This document shows, one piece after another, positions 49,770-51,627 of a DNA stretch of 51,627 nucleotides. Position 1 is the first letter of the stretch. Each line of letters begins with the position of its first letter. The translations under genes were made by a program, and so were the position numbers. This stretch comes from JAUXFK01 sp034189035 (lineage in GTDB: Bacteria > Desulfobacterota > UBA8473). The notes beneath the pieces are model-generated. The model saw only the letters and a list, made by a program, of their open reading frames with translations, was not told the DNA's origin and did not search any database. The stretch spans positions 1 to 51,627 of the forward strand of contig JAXHVA010000021.1 in the NCBI GenBank assembly GCA_034189035.1, written 5' to 3'.

Positions 49770-49953
49770 ATGACTCCAGAAGGAATAAAGAAGGGCATCA
49801 ATAAAAAAAAGATTAACCCAGGGTGGAATACCCAGGTTCTTTGATGAAGAAGTCATGTACATTGCCTATATTGAGGATGGAAATATTGAGCATATACCAT
49901 ATAATACCTTGATAAAGATTGAAGATGCCATAGATTATATGATGGATTTATAG
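49770..49953 (+). pseudogene. Small conserved-looking ORF with a frameshift at an A8 run
   Basis: The ATG at 49770 opens MTPEGIKKGINKKK, but this frame ends soon. Moving by one base at the run of eight A (49803-49810) gives a smooth continuation: RLTQGGIPRFFDEEV, then MYIAYIEDGNIEHIPYN and LIKIEDAIDYMMDL with a stop at 49951-49953. The joined protein of about 61 residues has believable composition throughout. I do not recognise it. A replication slip, a sequencing error, or slippage during expression are all possible. It lies 17 bases after thiC. Confidence 0.55.
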
Positions 49954-49969
49954 GTTATATTATAGTGAT

Positions 49970-50044
49970 GCCGACGTAGCTCAGTGGCAGAGCAACTGAT
50001 TCGTAATCAGTAGGTCGGGGGTTCAAGTCCCCCCGTCGGCTCCA
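49970..50044 (+). tRNA. tRNA-Thr (anticodon CGT)
   Basis: A full cloverleaf: acceptor GCCGACG pairs with CGTCGGC; the D-arm is GCTC-AGTGGCAG-AGC; the anticodon arm ACTGA-TTCGTAA-TCAGT shows anticodon CGT; the T-arm is GGGGG-TTCAAGT-CCCCC. The CCA end is encoded (T discriminator, then CCA). The anticodon reads ACG, threonine. Confidence 0.96.
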
Positions 50045-50074
50045 GAAAAGTAGTATTATATCGTATTATCTCTT

Positions 50075-50095
50075 AGATGCTACGCATCTGTTTTT
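50075..50095. terminator. Rho-independent terminator after tRNA-Thr
   Basis: AGATGC-TAC-GCATCT forms a six-pair stem followed by GTTTTT on the plus strand. It ends the tRNA transcript and lies between this and the convergent membrane-protein gene. Confidence 0.7.
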
Positions 50096-50112
50096 CGCTG
50101 GATAAAGACCGT

Positions 50113-50802
50113 TTATCCTTTTGAAGATTTTATACCGATCCGTGTACCTTTACATTCCAGATCGATATATGTCATGAGCGCATAAATAAATACACCAAGC
50201 CCGATCATCTCTAATGATTCTTCTAGAGTAATGTAAAAGAGGTGATAGAGCCTATTTCTGTCGAATACTTCTATATATTTCCCTTCAAATATCTCAAGGC
50301 CTAAAGCTCCTATAAGAAATAGAACCCCGCCGGTGATGATCAGGATTCGTGTCCTATAGGGAAGGCTAATGATAAACCTTAAATATATTAAAAAGAAGAT
50401 AAACAAGGCAATGCTATATGGAATGATCCAGGCATAGTAGAGTAATCCCGATAACTTCAGTAATGAGCGTATCGGGTTGGATAGGCGTTCATGGATTGAA
50501 ACTGCTTCATCCAAAGTGAGATACGAGAAAGTAATGACTAAACCGAGCCAATACAAGTAGGATCCCTCATTTTTTTTTACAGTTGTGATGACTGCTAGCA
50601 GAAATAAGCCCAATAACCACTCAATCGTGACAAAGAGTGAAGGAATGCTCTGCTCCCAGCCAAGATCAAAGATACGTAAAAAGCGATAATTATGGCCGAT
50701 AAAATGGATTATATATTGGCTGATAAGATGTGTTGAGATCAGGAAGATAAGGATATATACAAAATACTTAACTGACTTCTCGGGTTTAAAGAGGATTTCC
50801 AT
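50113..50802 (-). CDS. Multi-pass membrane protein of unknown function
   Basis: A 229-residue protein with about six or seven hydrophobic helices. Two acidic motifs stand out within or near helices: LTLDEAVSIHERL at about 95-107 and LGLEIFEG near 168-175, followed by FYITLEESLEMIGLGVF near 191-207. The DEA-x3-HE and LEE-x2-EM patterns recur in a group of unnamed bacterial membrane proteins as I remember them; clustered His/Glu in membranes can bind metal, as in CREST-type hydrolases, but that is speculation. The gene stands alone, convergent to the tRNA. Confidence 0.7.
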   Translation of the reverse strand: MEILFKPEKSVKYFVYILIFLISTHLISQYIIHFIGHNYRFLRIFDLGWEQSIPSLFVTIEWLLGLFLLAVITTVKKNEGSYLYWLGLVITFSYLTLDEAVSIHERLSNPIRSLLKLSGLLYYAWIIPYSIALFIFFLIYLRFIISLPYRTRILIITGGVLFLIGALGLEIFEGKYIEVFDRNRLYHLFYITLEESLEMIGLGVFIYALMTYIDLECKGTRIGIKSSKG

Positions 50803-50884
50803 TTAGAATTGTGTCCTTTAAAAGGTACTGTCAATTATTTTGAGAAGATTTTTTATTTTCCAATATCTTTAAGGAGGGGCAGAT

Positions 50885-51545
50885 TAATACTGATAAAAGC
50901 TGTAGAGTATAGCAGGGGGGGTCCCTCCGGCAACTATTTCCATAGGTTTCGTTCTGCGTTTGAATTCCTTTGTTAAGACGTTCAATGATGTTTGTAGTTC
51001 TCAAAGAGACCTTTCTTTTCCACAGGACAGATAAAAAACGTCAGACACGCCTTTATAGGGTTATCCAGGTACTTGACGGCAGAAGGGAGGTCTTGCTGCC
51101 ATCTTTGTTTAAAAAGGTCAAAGAACTCTATGTCTTTTTTGAGGAGGCATAGAAAATGGATCTTATATCATCTGCCACAGTTTTTTAACTTCGTAGGAAC
51201 CTTGGCCAGGACATTTCGGGCCACATGGACCTGGCATCTTTAGACTTTGGCTTTTGGAAACTCTTCCCTTCAGATCCTTGAAAAACTCTCGCCAGTGAGA
51301 TGCCGATTCTTTATCCCCTGCCTGAAAACCTAAATCCAGTTTTGTCCTGTTTCGGTAACTCCGATAGCCACCAGCACAGGAACTTTCTCTATGCTACCAT
51401 TTACGGGTATATAAAAGTTAACATCCAAGAATATGTATCTGATTCTTTCCTCGGACGGATCACGAGTTCTCTATTTTTTTACGGCCTCTATCAACAGATA
51501 TCTTCTGGCCTATCAACCTTGTAGAAATCATTTTATAAGGTACGG
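50885..51545 (-). pseudogene. Broken IS256-family (Mutator) transposase
   Basis: Pieces in several minus-strand frames line up with an IS256-type transposase. Near 51430 is YIFLDVNFYIPVNGSIEKVP with VLVAIGVTETGQ (catalytic Asp region); in the next frame GFQAGDKESASHWREFFKDL; then CQVHVARNVLAKVPTKLK after an apparent internal deletion; then ADDIRSIFYASSKK, QDLPSAVKYLDNPIKACLTF, and SLRTTNIIERLNKGIQ near 50980. At least four frame changes or deletions make it inactive. The 5' end is poorly preserved towards the window edge and the inverted repeats were not found. Confidence 0.85.
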
Positions 51546-51627
51546 GTGCTAATCCCCGAATCATAAAACTTAAATCTTGTTAAAGCTCATTCTCATAGTG
51601 TTTAGTGCTTGCTTCGGGGGGGGGAAG

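Noticed and set aside
51300..51524. Plus-strand ORF of 74 codons near the right edge
   Set aside because: The opposite strand carries clear IS256 transposase remnants over the same bases, so this frame is a shadow.

Overview
This window comes from a Gram-negative, probably anaerobic bacterium, perhaps of the Desulfobacterota/Nitrospirota kind. The evidence is an outer-membrane polysaccharide export system, an O-antigen ABC transporter and ligase, a ccsA-type gene directly before hemA, nickel-pincer cofactor genes (larB, larC) and an Fe-S ThiC. The lineage is a guess; no ribosomal or other phylogenetic marker is present.

Positions 1-3435 are a scarred region. They hold a PIN toxin/antitoxin pair, one complete family 2 glycosyltransferase with two small remnants of related genes, a second toxin-antitoxin operon wrecked by a 151-bp MITE-like insertion plus point lesions, and a four-helix-bundle (S23-type) gene bounded by short degenerate repeat tracts.

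Positions 3418-28732 form a long minus-strand surface-polysaccharide cluster. It has eight family 4 (or GT-B type) glycosyltransferase genes including one double-domain fusion, one GT9 gene, several methyltransferases (one a pseudogene), an asparagine synthase B, a Wzm/Wzt exporter with a Wzt C-terminal binding domain, an O-antigen ligase-like protein, and a three-enzyme set for a UDP-L-FucNAc/L-QuiNAc type amino sugar. A GxxExxY cassette is wedged inside that three-enzyme set.

Positions 28763-31231 are an island of small accessory genes: a coiled-coil/nuclease-fold gene split by a TGA, hicB with a frameshifted hicA, a decayed S23 gene between repeat tracts, and a ribbon-helix-helix/PIN pair. 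Positions 31839-39479 are a second polysaccharide block on the minus strand: two FecR-domain proteins, a beta-barrel, a Wza-like lipoprotein, a Wzz-like chain-length protein and a tyrosine kinase that carries a DUF4388/PATAN-like domain inside its P-loop domain.

Positions 39994-49953 are plus-strand housekeeping genes: a phosphoesterase, endonuclease IV, larB, larC, an FmdB zinc ribbon, the siroheme dehydrogenase domain, ccsA, hemA, thiD and thiC. They are followed by tRNA-Thr(CGT), a terminator, a membrane protein of unknown function and a broken IS256-family transposase at the right edge. The strongest leads are the nested-domain kinase, the MITE-interrupted toxin that can be rebuilt exactly, and the recurring layout of small ORFs framed by short degenerate repeats.
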